A DNA stretch of 64,000 nucleotides from Erpobdella octoculata (GCA_963978895.1 OZ022238.1:38002667-38066666), one strand, 5' to 3'. Shown: positions 1 to 22,345, counted from the stretch's first letter. Numbers and translations are program-made. The notes: generated from the sequence alone by a model not told the origin.

Positions 1-19
1 GCTCTTCTCCAGTCCCTAA

Positions 20-640
20 AAAGTAAAAAGTTACACCACGTCAGGGACTACACTCACGAAGCTCCTTTCTTCTTTTCTGAAATCAACACTAGCCGTCATG
101 GATCGTAAAATGAAAAGCTACTTAAAGGGAAATTTGGCCAACCTTACGCCACAAATGCCTGAAGACGTGAGCTCTGCGTCAACACACAATATGCAATCCG
201 AAAGAACATTAGGTTATAATACAATTTTTTAAGCATGAAATTGCATTTGTTATTACATTATGTGTTACGATGACCGTTTGAATATATTTTGACAGGTATG
301 GCAAACTACTTCATAAGACGGGCTCCAACGCAACTATGGGATTTCTCGATGCCAAAAAATCAACGGTCAATCACACTCTGGAATGGTTGGATGACAAATC
401 AGAAGAGGAACAGGCAAAGGTCATACAATTCGCAATCAGGAAAAAGGCAATGCAGAAAACGGAAAGCAAGAGCAGGAAGCAGACTGAACAAGAAATTGCA
501 AAAGTCCTGAAAAAGAAAGATGGAAGGCCTGATCTTCAAAGCTGTCACAAAATAACACAAGCCATTTTTGGAAAGATTACTTCAAAGTCTGGTCTTCGAT
601 CTTCCTCTCTTAGCCACTTTTTATGCATTGCTACACCATT
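20..640 (+). pseudogene. Frameshifted fragment of an unrecognised, probably transposon-associated protein
   Basis: One frame is open from about 20 to 212 and ends in a possible donor (TTAG|GTTATA). A possible acceptor (TTTTGACAG) precedes 296, where reading resumes in phase. The frame is then lost near 330, and a second frame (336 onward) carries a coherent segment with FLDAKK, TLEWLDDKSEEEQ and a lysine/glutamate-rich tail. The junction residues SERTLG followed by a RRAP segment resemble, from memory, repeat-associated proteins in cnidarian and other invertebrate genomes, but I cannot name the family. The frame change and the run into Helitron sequence near 615 argue for a decayed transposon gene rather than a host gene. 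Confidence 0.35.
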
Positions 641-1325
641 CATCCGATCGTAATTACGTGGAACAGCTTGCCGGACGAAGTCACAGATGAGACACTCAAC
701 ATTTCAACTTTCAAGACCAGACTTAAAACATATTTATTCAAACAATCTTCTCCGGATAAATAGATATGTTATGCGCAAGCGCCTCTGCGGCTACTCTGCT
801 ATAAAGAGGTGCTATACAAATGTTCTTTACATTATATTACAATTAATTTTTTTACACAACCTTGAGAGTCAATGGTAAAAAATTGAAAAAAAATTGAAAT
901 CGGTCACGAAATGAGTGGAGGAGGTGCGGGAGAGCGAGCGGAAACGGGAACTGGAGAATGAGCGGGAACGGGAAAGCAACCGAGAACGGAAAAGCAAACG
1001 AAAGCAAAAGAGCGAGCTGGAAAGAGAAAGGGAGCAAGAGAGCAAGCGGGAGCGGGAAAGCGGCCAGGGGCGGGAATGCGACCGGGAACGGGAAAGCGAC
1101 CGGGAACGGGAAAGCAAGCGGGAACGGGAGAGCAAGCGGGAACGTGAAAGCGTCCGGGAGCGGTAGGGTTAGCGGGAACAAGAAAGCGACCGGGAGCGGT
1201 AAAGTAAGCGGGAACGGGAAAGCGACCGAGAGTGGGAGAGCAGGCGGGGAAGGAAACGGGATTGGGAGAGAAAAACAATAGAAAAACCTCTAAAAACTCT
1301 TGGCAACGCCGGGTACCCCGCTTAT
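615..1325 (+). mobile_element. Helitron family 1, degenerate plus-strand copy
   Basis: The segment near 621-653 (GCATTGCTACACCATTCATC) and the one near 853 (CTTGAGAGTCAA) match, in the same order, blocks of the Helitrons at 23.2-25.6 and 50.7-51.8 kb. A GGGAACGGGAAAGCGACC-type minisatellite runs from about 920 to 1260. The copy ends in a decayed terminal hairpin (CTTGGCAACGCCGGG) with CTTA at 1321 where family members have CTAG. A LINE fragment splits the conserved blocks. Non-autonomous and old; no Rep/helicase coding is present. Confidence 0.6.
655..840 (+). pseudogene. LINE (CR1/L2-like) 3-prime end inserted in the Helitron
   Basis: Read on the plus strand, 657-755 encodes the typical C-terminus of CR1/L2-like reverse transcriptases: WNSLPDEV followed by STFKTRLKTYLF. 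It is followed by a short 3-prime UTR containing GCGCCTCTGCGG and AAAGAGGTGCTATACAAATG. The fragment sits exactly between two blocks that are adjacent in the other Helitron copies, so it is a 5-prime-truncated insertion. The flanks share AATT, a possible remnant of a target duplication. Confidence 0.6.
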
Positions 1326-2082
1326 AAAAATAATATTCAAATAAGCAGCCACATGAGCATGGTTTACGTCTCAAAAAAATTGTTCGGTCACAGACGCCGA
1401 GGGAAAGTACAGTGACCATTAGTTAGTCTTGTAAGCAGCTATCTCAAATTTTAATAGTTAGCATTGAGTAAAACAGTCGCAGTTTTAAAGGGAGTTCAGT
1501 CACACCTATATGGAACTTCAGACTTTTAACGGATAATTATTTTACCGGTAATTTTATTGAAATAAATAAAAACAAGTTCCTACGTTGTAACTAACATTAT
1601 AGCTTACTTTATAAACCATGCACAGAAATATTACACTTGATCAAATCTGTACAAATTGGAATTTGAAAAATTAATTATATCTAAAAATCTTGACTTGAAG
1701 CACGAATGATTTGCTTTCATTACAATTTTTTCATAATAATGAGAAGCAGCCAAACAACAAACTTGTCCCTCGTTTATCGATATCAGTTAAGATTAAAAAA
1801 AACATTCTGAAATCATCACGACTTTCTTTCAACTTCTTTTTAATGACTAAAAGTTGTAATGGAAATTTACAGGATGACTGGAAAGTTACAGAACTACTTC
1901 TAAATATTTTGTGAAGAAAACGAGAAACAAAAAATAAACAGTTGCACTTACAAAACAAGCCTACAGTTTGCATGTCTTCAACCAGGCTGATAAAATGAAA
2001 AATTGTACAATGTCACGTGTGTGTGTGCGTGTGTGTATAAATGTGTATGTGCGTGTTCGGTTTAAAACTGTACACAACAAAG
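1326..2082. other. Netrin 3-prime flank, no gene seen
   Basis: AT-rich sequence downstream of the netrin stop, presumably holding the 3-prime UTR. Short open frames here lack family resemblance. A minus-strand AATAAAA occurs near 1553, about 530 bases past the stop, and could be a polyadenylation signal. A GT-rich microsatellite lies at about 2016-2056. Confidence 0.4.
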
Positions 2083-11748
<9,666 letters not shown>

Positions 11749-12180
11749 GATTTTGGTCTCTGTGAATTAAAGAATTAAGTAACAAAAAAAATAATTAAGT
11801 AACAATTAACAAAAATTTTGGCGGATTACAATTCCAATTATAAATCAATTTAAGATTTGCTGAATTACTTGATATGATCTCTCAAGTTAATCCAAAGAAT
11901 GAACGGTTTAACGGCGCATAGTCCTGCTGCACACGTAATTATATTATGACTAGCTATATAATTACGACACTCTCAAAAGCAAAAACTTTTAAAGGTTGCA
12001 AAGCTGAGCAAATTCTATTATTCTCGATCCTTTTCAAACTTTCAGACAACTTTTGAATTCATCGGAATCAAACAGCACGATATTCTGTCATTACTTTCAA
12101 TGGCTTCGCAACTTTGAGATTATTTATATCTTAAACATGTTAGCAGCGATTATTTAAACCACTAAATCTAATCTTTCAGG

Positions 12181-12440
12181 CCGTCCCGTAACTCCGCCTT
12201 TTTGTTTCAGCTAAAAGGTTAAATGTAGGCGGGGTCAGTGCTCGACGACCGGTGATTGACGTAACATTGCGACTAGAAAAGAAGCGATCTTTGATGTCAT
12301 TGGACGATATTGAAGGAAAAAGGCTAACAAAGGCCTTTGAGCATTTCATTGCTTGTCAGGGTGCTAACATTCGGTTAGAGTGTCGACAGGAATTTGTTTC
12401 ACACCGATAGCAATGATAGCATAGCATTACGTAAAAGGTT
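12181..12440 (-). promoter_or_regulatory. Candidate netrin upstream regulatory block
   Basis: About 430-690 bases upstream of the netrin ATG there is a more GC-balanced island in AT-rich surroundings. It contains a palindromic AACAAAGGCCTTTGA at 12326-12340, which is two opposed WWCAAAG-type TCF/LEF consensus sites, and a TGACGTAA site near 12258. The transcription start is not evident. Function is inference only. Confidence 0.25.
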
Positions 12441-14131
12441 TTTTTGCCACACTATTGACTATTGAATTGTTATCAATTACTTGTTTATTTGATTACTGTA
12501 TATATTACGGATATCCAAATATAACGTTTACCGAATGTAACACGTCTATAACGAACTTGACCGAAAAAGTATTAAAATGAAGAAACGTTATTTTAACGCC
12601 AAAACAAAAATTTGAGAAATTGTTGTCGGAAGTTAAAAAACTTGAAACAATCAAATTCTTATTGTGACGGAATTGGTGGAATTTAGTTGTTAAGGCTTCT
12701 TTTGACTTCAGCGCTTTCAAACTTTGAAATTTGTTAAATTCTTGGCGGAATAATTAATTTCAAATAGTTCACAAACTTCATCGACATTTTTGTAAATACT
12801 TTAAAAAAATGTCGATTTTATAAGTTGGTGGCTGGCTGACGTCAAAGGCGGATTAACATGGTATGCCGCAGTGCAAAAAGGCCTATTTTTGACGCACAGA
12901 CATTCAACATTTAAAACAAATGACACCCGTTTTCGATAAAAAAGTAACTGATGACCAGGGGAGGGGGTAGTCGTAATTAGTTTTATACAAATTTTATGTG
13001 GGCTTATTATAGGAATGAGTTTTGAACCATCCACCCTAATCCGGTCCTTGCTGTCTGCTTTTCGGAAGGCTAATTAACTCACTTCCCGTCCCCAATTACA
13101 GCTGAATCTCGGCACATAAACTGCTGCCAATGACAATGAATTCAATTAGAGGTGTATAGTAGTTAGCGCAATTTCGCAAAGTCTTAGCTTGAAAAATGAT
13201 CTGAAAGTTATGAGATTTACTCTTGTATATACAGTATAAAAATAAAACCTAATATGGTATGCTTGACGGAAATTGTAATATTTTCTATATTCCAGGTCTA
13301 TATGGAAGGAAGGCTCTTATAGGTTGTGACTGAACTTAATATGACCTTTAAAAGAGGATTATTCGAAAGAAATTGTAATCACCAGATTTGAAACGAATTA
13401 TTGTCAATCTTATATTGGCCATCGACCTGTTCATAAATGTTTACAAATTAAAAGTTAAAAAATAATCGTTTTTATCACATTTATTTTTTTTCAAAGCTAA
13501 TGAAAGATTTTTTTAAATTAATTTGATACAATTTTTCTGTTGACATTAAACACAGATTATCAGTTTTGCAACATTTAAGGTTTTTGTTGAATGAGGTTTT
13601 GATTACTCTGTATGAAAGAAGAGAAGTTTACCGTTCTGTAAGCATGCATGTGTAAATAAGCTTACGTGTAAAGAAAGTGTGATGGTCTCTTATTGTGAAT
13701 GTGATAAATGTAAAATAGTTAAGTTTAATGGAAACTAGACGAGTTTCAGCTGAATAAATTAAATTTAATATATCTGAGGTTTGAAATGAGAATAATCGTG
13801 CGCAGTGTTTAATTTAGCAAGGGGAAATAGGTTTCCTAGGAGGACCGTAGCCCGCCGCAGGCGAAAATTTTTTTGGTCTTTTATATGCTTGTAGGTAATT
13901 TTTAGAAATTTTGTGATGAAATATATCCTGTTTTGAAAATGTGTTTTTTAAGACACTGTAATGAATTAATTATTGGAATTTTAGCAATGACAGTATTTGA
14001 AGAAATAACAAAATTCACCAATAAGTTGCAATTGTGCAGCATACTCGCCTCTGAAAAATGCGACACGGCTACGAACACAAAATACCTTCATCTTCACTCA
14101 AGACCTTGACCGCAATTCACAAACAACATGG
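12441..14131. other. Gene-poor stretch
   Basis: AT-rich sequence without a recognisable gene. A GC-richer phrase (GGACCGTAGCCCGCCGCAGG) at about 13843 looks like the edge of an interspersed repeat, but no partner end was found. Open frames at 12505-12720 and 12801-13034 (minus) have no recognisable motif. Confidence 0.4.
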
Positions 14132-14530
14132 TCAATTCTTTTGACTGTTTGATGCAGTCTCTTCCAGTCTTGCTGCAACCTGTGTGATCTTCCGATTCGA
14201 CGTTGAGCTTGAATACTGCGTTAAATCGCTACATCCCAATCTAATACACGACTGTCGATCACAACGTGCCCACATTAGGTTAGCGACGGCTCCACGCAAC
14301 CGAAGCCGCAACTGCATGACACAGTCAGTTTTCGACATTCCACCGCTCCTCAAGCCTCCAAACACAGGATAGTTGTCAATGAAGAACTGTACGACCTTTC
14401 CAAGCTCCAGCTCCACTTCCGCGAGCCACCACCAAAACACCAAATCTTTAGCCAAATTGCTTTGAGCACCAGCCCCACTAGCATTTGTAAAAGCACCTTC
14501 AAATGCAAGACTGGAAGAGACTCAAGGCCA
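14132..14530 (-). pseudogene. Relic open frame, possibly transposon-derived
   Basis: A minus frame stays open from about 14530 to a stop at 14132 and is clearly more GC-rich than its surroundings. It contains FTNASGAGAQSNLAKDL and a downstream SKTDCVMQLRLRLRGAVANL. The first phrase distantly recalls the NTSGKPGxNIxxDLHxEH region of DUF6589-type transposon proteins, but the key histidines are not seen. No start, splice pattern or second domain supports a working gene. Confidence 0.25.
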
Positions 14531-17500
14531 TGAGTGACACATTTTTAACTATTGGTGGGTTGGTTTGTAATCAGAAGATTAACATGTTTAAAATTATTAT
14601 GAATTATAAAATAAATTATAATTCATCATTAATTCATATATAACTTTAGTCTTCACTTGATGAATACATGATATAATAATATACTGAGTCTGATAGCTAT
14701 ATTATTTTATTTGTCTGGAAATTTTAATGGGGGGGGGGAATTTCCTCTCCTAAATATGCCTAGATTAGTCACTGAATCGTGCGTCTATTTGAAAATCAAA
14801 AAATTTGTTTTATAATAATTGACCAGGCTTACTTAATTTTAAGAGTGATTACAATCTTCTTCTGAATTAAAAATCATTTTTGTGTATGTTATACACATAT
14901 GATGCGAAGTAGACTGAAATATGTGGTTTAAGTTTTGAGGAGTTGGGGAATTGACTTGAATTGAGAAAGTTCAAAGCAAACAAACTGCACCGGAAAAACC
15001 GAAATATGAGATACAAAAAAACCCGCTAAACACAACATACCAAACAAACAACGAAGAAATGATGAACAATATTAACTTTCTTGACGTTGAAATGTTTGCC
15101 AGGACTGAAATTGAAGGATGACGAGAGTACAGTGGTACCTTCCTACCTACTTACCTACCATGATAATAAATAAACAATGATAAACAAATAATTCACAGAA
15201 ATGCTAAAAGTCTAATTTTTTTTACAAAAAATCTTAAAGAAAAACTGAAGAGAAACAAATGATTTTTACCTAAAAACCGACGCTACAATTAATAATGCTT
15301 ATAATATAACAGTAACATATTTTTTTATGTTATTCTTCAGCCTACATCTGGCTAAGCATGTTTCGTCCTGCGTCAGCTGCCCAACACATTCTTTAGTGTT
15401 ATTGTCAGAACTGATTATGAATTAATTAATCAAAATATATAAAAAAATTGCTACAACATTTAATGGCGTTAAACTACGCTAAACTAAATGGCTTTGGAGT
15501 GTTTGGAGATGGAATTATGCAGATTGATTGTACAATATGATCTGAGTGTAAAACAATGTCATTTGGGTCACTGACTGAATTAAGAATTTTTTGACCTTCC
15601 TATATTTGTTTACGACTTTTTGTTTTAAACATATTTAACAAATCTAACAAATCAACAATTTAATAAACCAAGTGACGTTATAAGAGTTCTTCACTACAAT
15701 TAAGACCATTCCTAGCAAAAATAATACTTTTTTAGTTGAAAATTGACACAGATAGCAATATTGTTGCGGTTTGAGAGGTATCGCTAAATTTGAGCAAACT
15801 TTGCATTTTTTACTATTTTGTAATTATCCTATTATTTTAATCTGCAGATCTTAAATTGTTAGCGAGAGTTGTTGTTGGAACTGGAAATATAATAACCTTC
15901 TAATTGGCAGAAAATCTCGGGCTTGTTCAGACTTCTCCGCGGATTTGCCGGTTATTGCAACACATTAAAGTTGAAAAAGTGACAAAAACATGAATAAATA
16001 ACAACAAAAACATAGGATTGTGTCGCAAGCTCGTATCTCTGTTCAGAAGTGGGTCAAGGTTTTTTTTTTTTTTTTTTTAGAAAAACTGTTGATCAATGCG
16101 TCACAATTTGGTTATTATCTTATTTGAAACATTCTCTCATATTCAGTAACGGGTCCAGGAGGTTATCAATAAAAATATTTTGGTACTATACAATGTATAC
16201 TATACATACCTGATTTTTTGAATTGACCATACTTGCAAGAATTTTAATAATTTTTTACTACTTTTTGAGAATATTTATAGGAAATCATTAACTAATCTTG
16301 GGAGACAAGAAATCAAGCAGCCTTAAAACTGTTTTACAATTAATTTTACTTTTGAGAGTGCTTTGTTTTTTCTTCTAAATTGGTGTAACGTTTATGACAT
16401 AATATCTTATTTTCTATATGACAAAAGTCTTCTAAAACAGAAGGCTCAAATATAAAATTATGAAAGAATTTTGTTTACGCAAGTGACTTATAAACGTGGC
16501 AAGCACCGCTAGCAGAGGGGGGGTTGCCCTGAAAAAATTGAGTAAGGAAAAGAACTGGTAAGATGACACGTGAGCTTGCATATTTCTAAAAAATTCACTC
16601 ATTCTTTTCAGTCAAATAAAATATTCAGTAAGCCAAAATAAAAAGTTTATTGTTTCTAACAACTCGCACATGTGTTTAGAACTGCTGACTGACAAACCAC
16701 AACCAGCCACCCAAACATTATTTAAAACATCATTTCATTGAAATGTATTTCACCATCGGTCGAAATTTTCGAGTTAGTTGAATATGTATATGACAAATAA
16801 GCACATCACTCAGCATAACGCAGGTATATTCAGCAAGATCATTTTTTATATTGTTTTCAGTAAATTAGTTCTTTGATATAGTAATTATGTATAGTTTCTG
16901 AGTAGTCCATTTAAATATGAATATTTAAATATTCATATATGGAAATTATATGCCAACAAAAATTTTTCAAAATAAGCTACTTTGATTGCAATCATTTTAA
17001 AAGAAAACTAAAAGGAAAATTCAAACCGCTTTTGTTACTTTTTCTAAAACAAATTTCAAAAATGAAATACAAATTTTGAAATTTGTAAAACTTTCTGAAA
17101 CTTGAAAAACTAAATTACCGAAAAGCCACTGTTTGGATTAACAACTCTGATTTGATTAACAGCACGGTTTTGATTAACAGTAAAAAATTAGAGAAACACG
17201 GCCAGATAAGTTCTTAAATTTTATCTCAATTGGTTTATTTGACTTGTGAACATTATTGGACAATTTTAAAATTGTCTTCGAAAAGCTGTAAATACTATGG
17301 AGAGTATAGGGACTCGTGGAGGACCGCAAACCGTCCACCGCTACCCTATTAATTGCTAAGAAAGATTTATATGAAGAGGTATTCATTTTCTTGATTTCGC
17401 TTCAAATAAACTTGTAATTTCGGAAAGTTAAACCGCTAAAAAATTCTCAAGCTAACTGAAATATGATTTTTTTTTAATAACAACCTACACTTAATAGGTG

Positions 17501-18259
17501 TCTAGACAACTTTCGTAGTTGCCTAGTTCATATGCAATCAACAATGGTGCACATAGCTGTACTACATTTATGGCGCTTCCCTTTCATGCATGGGTCCAAA
17601 AGGTTTACCTTAACAGCCCTGGCCCCTGGGCTATTAAATTAATAAAAAATCAATAATAGAGGTTGTCTCATGAATTTGGACAAACCAGAAAAACTCGTCA
17701 AACAGGTCAAAAAGTATAAAAAATAAAAACTGAGATTGTGATAAAAAGAAAATAAACAAATTAAAATAAGCTCAACTGGTTCCATTTAGTCCCAGCGTAG
17801 TATAGCACTTTGTCGTGTTGTAGAATGGGTACCAAACAACTGTTAAAACCAATAAGATTATCTATGGACCACCTTCGATATTCAGATTACCAAGTAAATT
17901 TATTATGACAGATGCACTTAGGTGACCGAATTGATTCATTTGTTGCAAATCTTGTTGTTCTGAGAAACTTTTTAATCAAATTTATCAACCACCACTGCCA
18001 CGGACTGCTTTGAATTATTTTTAAAGATAAAAAACAACTACCAGACATTGGATTAAACCAATGAATAAGAAAACAAATCGTATCAAGTAAACTCATTTCT
18101 TTCAATCAAAAAATATTTTAACCTTTACTTCAATTGCTGGTTGGGTCTTTGAAAACTTTTTAGTAACTAAATTGTTTTAAGATATGTTTTATATTTGATA
18201 AGCAAACTCTTTGCTCTTTGTATTTGCACAGACAAAATACAATTGTCGAAAAGACTGCT
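14531..18259. other. Gene-poor AT-rich stretch
   Basis: No gene recognised. There are scattered poly-A/T runs, a short TACC cluster at about 15138-15160 and a T-run at about 16062-16078. Small frames (17174-17386 and 17887-18105, minus) show no motifs and lie in low-complexity AT sequence. Confidence 0.4.
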
Positions 18260-18267
18260 ATAAACAC

Positions 18268-19198
18268 CAGGGCCGTAGCCAGAATGAGGACACCGAGGAC
18301 GTGTCCTCGGTAGAAATTTGATCAAAATTTTTTTTTAATAAATATAAAATGCATTTGGGTTCTTTTGGCTTGGACTTGAATAATCTAATACTAAGTTTCA
18401 CTGCAAAGCAGAGGAATCAAGCAAATACTCCAACAGTCTCCATTGAAAATCAATTCCGAGTGAACATGTTTCATTCATTCATTGACCACGTGTTACAGGA
18501 ATTGAATAAATAATTTTCAGATGATCAAGTTCTATTGTTTAAAATGACTTCTTTGCTGCCAGCTGCCAGGCAAGGAAAAAACCTAAAAGAGTTGGTTGAT
18601 CAGTTGGCAGACATCTTTTGGCTTTTCAAGCTAGATCTTCTTTTTCCTGATATATGGTCACAAGAACTAGAAAAATGGTACAAAGTAGTAGTTGCATTGC
18701 CAACCAACATCACTACAAGATATCTATAGAGTCACTAATCCAGACTTTTTTCCAAACTGTTTTTAACTCTCCCTGTTTCTTCCTTTCTCTGCGAACGGTC
18801 ATTCTCTGCACTTAGACATGGCTGCGAAGCACCTGCGGTCAAGATAGTCTTTCTGGATTTGCTTTAATGCACATCCACCGCAAGATTCCAGGGGACCCTT
18901 TGAAGATTTTGCAGCGCTGGGATTCATCAGGACATCAACGAATTAATTTAGCCTTTAAATAAATAAAAGTTTTCATGTCTTTTCAATATCCTATTATTAC
19001 ATTTAAATGCATAACTGTTGGTTGGGTAGGTTATATTTGAAAGAAGGGAAAAGCAAGAGTGAAATCAAAATTAACTTTAGAAAAATTTAAAATTTTGGGG
19101 CATACACCCACATATATATAGGTGTTATAGGTTTCTTGCGCCTATAGCAATAGATTGGTTTTGTCCTCGGTAGATTTTTGCCTCTGGCTACGGCCCTG
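18268..19198 (+). mobile_element. hAT transposon with near-perfect 8-bp target duplication
   Basis: The left end is CAGGGCCGTAGCCAGAATGA; the right end, inverted, is CAGGGCCGTAGCCAGAGGC. The flanks are ATAAACAC (18260-18267) and ATAAACAT (19199-19206), an 8-bp duplication with one mismatch. Both ends carry the GTCCTCGGTAGA sub-terminal motif. The 931-bp element keeps two decayed pieces of transposase and cannot be autonomous. Confidence 0.8.
18535..18860 (+). pseudogene. Decayed hAT transposase pieces
   Basis: 18535-18729 encodes LADIFWLFKLDLLFPDIWSQ followed by ELEKWYK, resembling the region before the dimerisation block of TTF/ZMYM-type hAT transposases. About 18765-18830 then encodes LPVSS..CERSFSALRH, the hAT C-terminal signature. 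A stop and frame change between them show that it is dead. Confidence 0.6.
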
Positions 19199-20370
19199 AT
19201 AAACATGCTTTAAACTGTTGATGCAATTTAAATGAATCAGAAATAGCTAAGTTTTATTTTGAACATTTTGTAATCAGGAAAATGTTTGTAATAACAAACT
19301 GCTTTGAATTTTCAAAGATAATTGTGAAATTGAGCATTTATAAAAATAATACCTTTTTTATTAAATTTAAAGATTAATAACCAATTTACACAGACGAAGA
19401 ACTATTTAGTACAATAAAACTGTTTTCAACAGCTATTACCACACGGCCACAATCAACGAATGTTGTTTAATAACTAATCAATCAAAGATTATAGGATAGG
19501 AAATGAATAGGTGCCATCAAAGCTGTGATTGCTCGAGGAACAGTTCTCTTGTGATAATAACAGGTGTTAAGTAATTAGGCAGGTGATTTGCATACAAATT
19601 ACCTATGAAAGGTGAGAAAGCAATCTGCAATGTCATAAATTGTATTTGATTTGAAGACAAATAGGTAAGCAGCTTATCGACTACCTTTATTTGACCTTGA
19701 CATTATTGATATTTTAAATATCATTATAAAAAAAATTAAAATTTAAATACAAAAGTATAATTCTTAAAAAATTCTTATTTTGAAAACTAAATAAAAAAGT
19801 TTAGTTTCGTGAAATTAAAAAATATGTAAAGTATATAAGTTTGTATTAATTAGATACAAATCCCTAAATTTGTTAAAATCCTTTATATTAACTTCACCGT
19901 GTTTGCTTGCTTGCTTGAGCCATACATTGGAAACATTTGACACTTAAAAAATTAACTTCTCGTTATCCAATGAAGCTGAAATTTAGTGAGTTTTTTGAAC
20001 CATTAATTTTTAGTTTATTAAAAAAAGCAATATTTAATTTTTTAATTTAAAAATTATAATAGAAAATGTGTTTTATCCATGTTGATTCGAAAGTTTTTTA
20101 TACCTATTTCCCATCCTCACACAATTCACATAAAAGTATTTAGAACACTGTGGTCAATGTTTTTTTTTATTTTATGGATTTGTTATTATCAAAACATAAT
20201 TTTCATACAATTACTAGCCGCCGAATTACGGTTCACTTCTAAAGTCAAATATCATGGTCTTATGTTTTATTACATTAGCATAGCCCCAGTGCATAATTAA
20301 AAATCCTTCAATGCAAAAATATCTCTCTAGTGGCGCATTTAATGATTGTTTGGAGTAAGATGTTTATGAA
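19199..20370. other. No gene seen
   Basis: AT-rich sequence between two hAT ends. The plus frame at 20079-20300 is hydrophobic and AT-driven, with no motif. No RNA gene was recognised. Confidence 0.4.
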
Positions 20371-20600
20371 CAGGGCCGTAGCCAGAGACAAATACCTACC
20401 GAGGACAAAGCCAATCCATGCCAGGGTTGTAAGAGACCTACAGTTTTTTTGGAGTGTAGTACGTAGCCAAAAAATAGATTAAAAAAAAAACAAATTCTGA
20501 TCTCAAATTTGCTCTTCCTTTGTTTCAAATACAATCTATCTCACCAGTAACATTGCAATGAAAAAGTAATAATAGGATATTGAAAATATTTAATTGACAA
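20371..20600 (+). mobile_element. One-ended copy of the CAGGGCCGTAGCCAGA hAT family
   Basis: CAGGGCCGTAGCCAGAGACA at 20371, followed by ACCGAGGACAAAGCC, matches the termini of the element at 18268-19198. No inverted partner end was found to the right before the tRNA gene, so this copy is truncated. Its right limit is uncertain. Confidence 0.55.
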
Positions 20601-20809
20601 ATTTATTTATTTGAATGCTAGGTTTATTCGTCAATGTCCGGATACATCTGGGCGCTCCAAATCTTTAAAAGAATCACTAGAGTATTGCTGTGAATCTTCA
20701 GGGTTTGTAAATATTCCTTCCCGTGAGCTTGCCTAATAAAAATAATAATTTGATTTCCTTTTATTAAAAGCTCATAATAGATTAAGACTCTGAAAATAAC
20801 TTAGCAGAA

Positions 20810-20883
20810 GGTTCCATGGCTTAGTTGGTTAAAGCGCCTGCCTAGTAAGCAGGAGATCGTGGGTTCGAATCCCACTGGAACCT
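20810..20883 (+). tRNA. trnT-AGT: tRNA-Thr (anticodon AGT)
   Basis: A complete cloverleaf is visible. The acceptor stem GGTTCCA pairs with TGGAACC. The A box is TGGCTTAGTTGG, the anticodon stem CCTGC/GCAGG encloses the loop CTAGTAA (anticodon AGT), and the T arm GTGGG-TTCGAAT-CCCAC contains the B box GGTTCGAATCC. There is no intron and CCA is not encoded, as is normal in eukaryotes. A TTTT run near 20900 could end Pol III transcription. It looks like a functional gene rather than a SINE head, since no SINE body follows. Confidence 0.95.
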
Positions 20884-21014
20884 TAATTATAAAACGAATA
20901 TTTTCGAGCACTTGATTTGCTTATTGGTTTACTTTTAATTTAGCTATTTTATTTCAAGACTTAATATACTTAAAAGTCACAAGTTGTTCACACAAACACT
21001 TCTAGCAATACTTT

Positions 21015-21185
21015 TAATCTATAAACGAAAGCCTAGAATGCTTTGTCTTCGGCTTGTATATATGAAGCCTGGTGAATATTTAAAATTATTTAAACTTTCA
21101 ATCTATAGACGAAGGCGTGCCTTTATAATGGTTTGTCTTCAGATTGTATATATGAAGTCTGGTGAATATTTTAAAATTAAATAAT
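21015..21185 (+). repeat. Two-unit tandem duplication
   Basis: A unit of roughly 85-90 bases is present twice (about 21015-21095 and 21098-21180), sharing TTTGTCTTC, TTGTATATATGAAG and CTGGTGAATATTT. It is probably a local duplication. The small plus frame spanning it is a by-product. Confidence 0.7.
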
Positions 21186-21354
21186 ATTTTGATCTTCATT
21201 CTCAAAGTATTAAAACGCCAATAAACTGTAGAAAGTGTAGAGTAGCAAGTCTCTGTAATATTTTGTTTATCTACAATTTTTAGATAATGAAAGCAACAAT
21301 GATGTAAATTCAACATTTTCCAGGGGGAGGGGAGCAAAATTTGTCCGTGGACAA

Positions 21355-21420
21355 CTAGTTAGGTTACCCGGCGTTGCCCAAGAGTTATTTGCTTAGTTTT
21401 CTTTTTTGCCAATTAAACGT
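21355..21420 (-). mobile_element. Helitron family 1, 3-prime end
   Basis: On the minus strand the sequence reads GGGCAACGCCGGGTAACCTAACTAG|T: the family 1 terminal arm with CTAG at 21355-21358. The left stem arm is mutated and the adjoining minisatellite is missing, so this is a terminal scrap. The inward limit is uncertain. Confidence 0.5.
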
Positions 21421-22345
21421 TAAATAAATAGCGGAATTTTAATTTTTTTTATAAATTTTCTTCTTAATGGAGACACCACCATGTTGTTTGTTTAGATTTT
21501 ATATTGCTTCTGCGGTTAGGATTTGATAAGCGAATACGCCACACATTACCTTGTATATACATCTAAATCTAATTACAAGAAAGGAATGAATGATTTAATA
21601 ATATTGTTTTTCACGTGAGCTGTTTTGATAAATTTATTTATTTAAACATAATTAATTGTTCATACGCAAAACGGATTTCAATACGCATAAAATCATAACT
21701 AGCTTGAAAAAAGTTAATTGTGAACTCTATGAAAAAACTGTCAAATTCTGAAAAATCAGCCCCCCAGTTACGTCCTATACAACTATCTTTCAACTAACCA
21801 CGGTACACAGTTGATTTGATGTCTTTCAATATGTCTTATTCACTGCAAAATTACAAATTGAACAAATGAACCTCATTTCTTAAAAAAAGTCAATTGTTGA
21901 ATACTTGTTAAGCTGCAAGTAGATTTAAATAAAACTTTGAGGGCTGGGTTAGTTTAGAGCTAACTTGTGTTTTTTTCTAAAAAAAAACTGATTGAGATTG
22001 AGTAGGTAATTGATCTTGAAAAAATTGTTGAGTAAAATCTGTTTTTTAGTCGCAAGCTGGCGCACAATTGTAAATATTTCGTTGCTTATAGTTATCGTCA
22101 GACTTATTTTTCAATCACCGCTTTTCATACAGCTTTTAAGAAACCAACAAACGAAATTAAGAAAAAGCAATTTTATTTCATATCTTCTGTTAACCAATCC
22201 AAGCCAACATTTTAATCCAAAAGGCACGTTGTAGCAAGTGTGCGGAAAAATCACCAATAAATGTTTAAAATAGCAAAACACATTCATATGTCATTTTAAA
22301 AAATAATTAAGTTGAAAATTTGAAGACTGCTTTTTCATTAACCTT
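21421..22345. other. No gene seen
   Basis: AT-rich flank downstream of the Kunitz gene. The plus frame at 22010-22234 is hydrophobic at its start but has no recognisable domain and no codon bias distinct from its surroundings. Confidence 0.4.

Noticed and set aside
870..1260. Regular repeat array that might suggest CRISPR
   Set aside because: Units are contiguous, imperfect and without unique spacers, in a eukaryotic Helitron.
22010..22234. 74-codon hydrophobic open frame near the Kunitz gene
   Set aside because: No domain, splice or promoter support; AT-rich sequence readily gives such frames.
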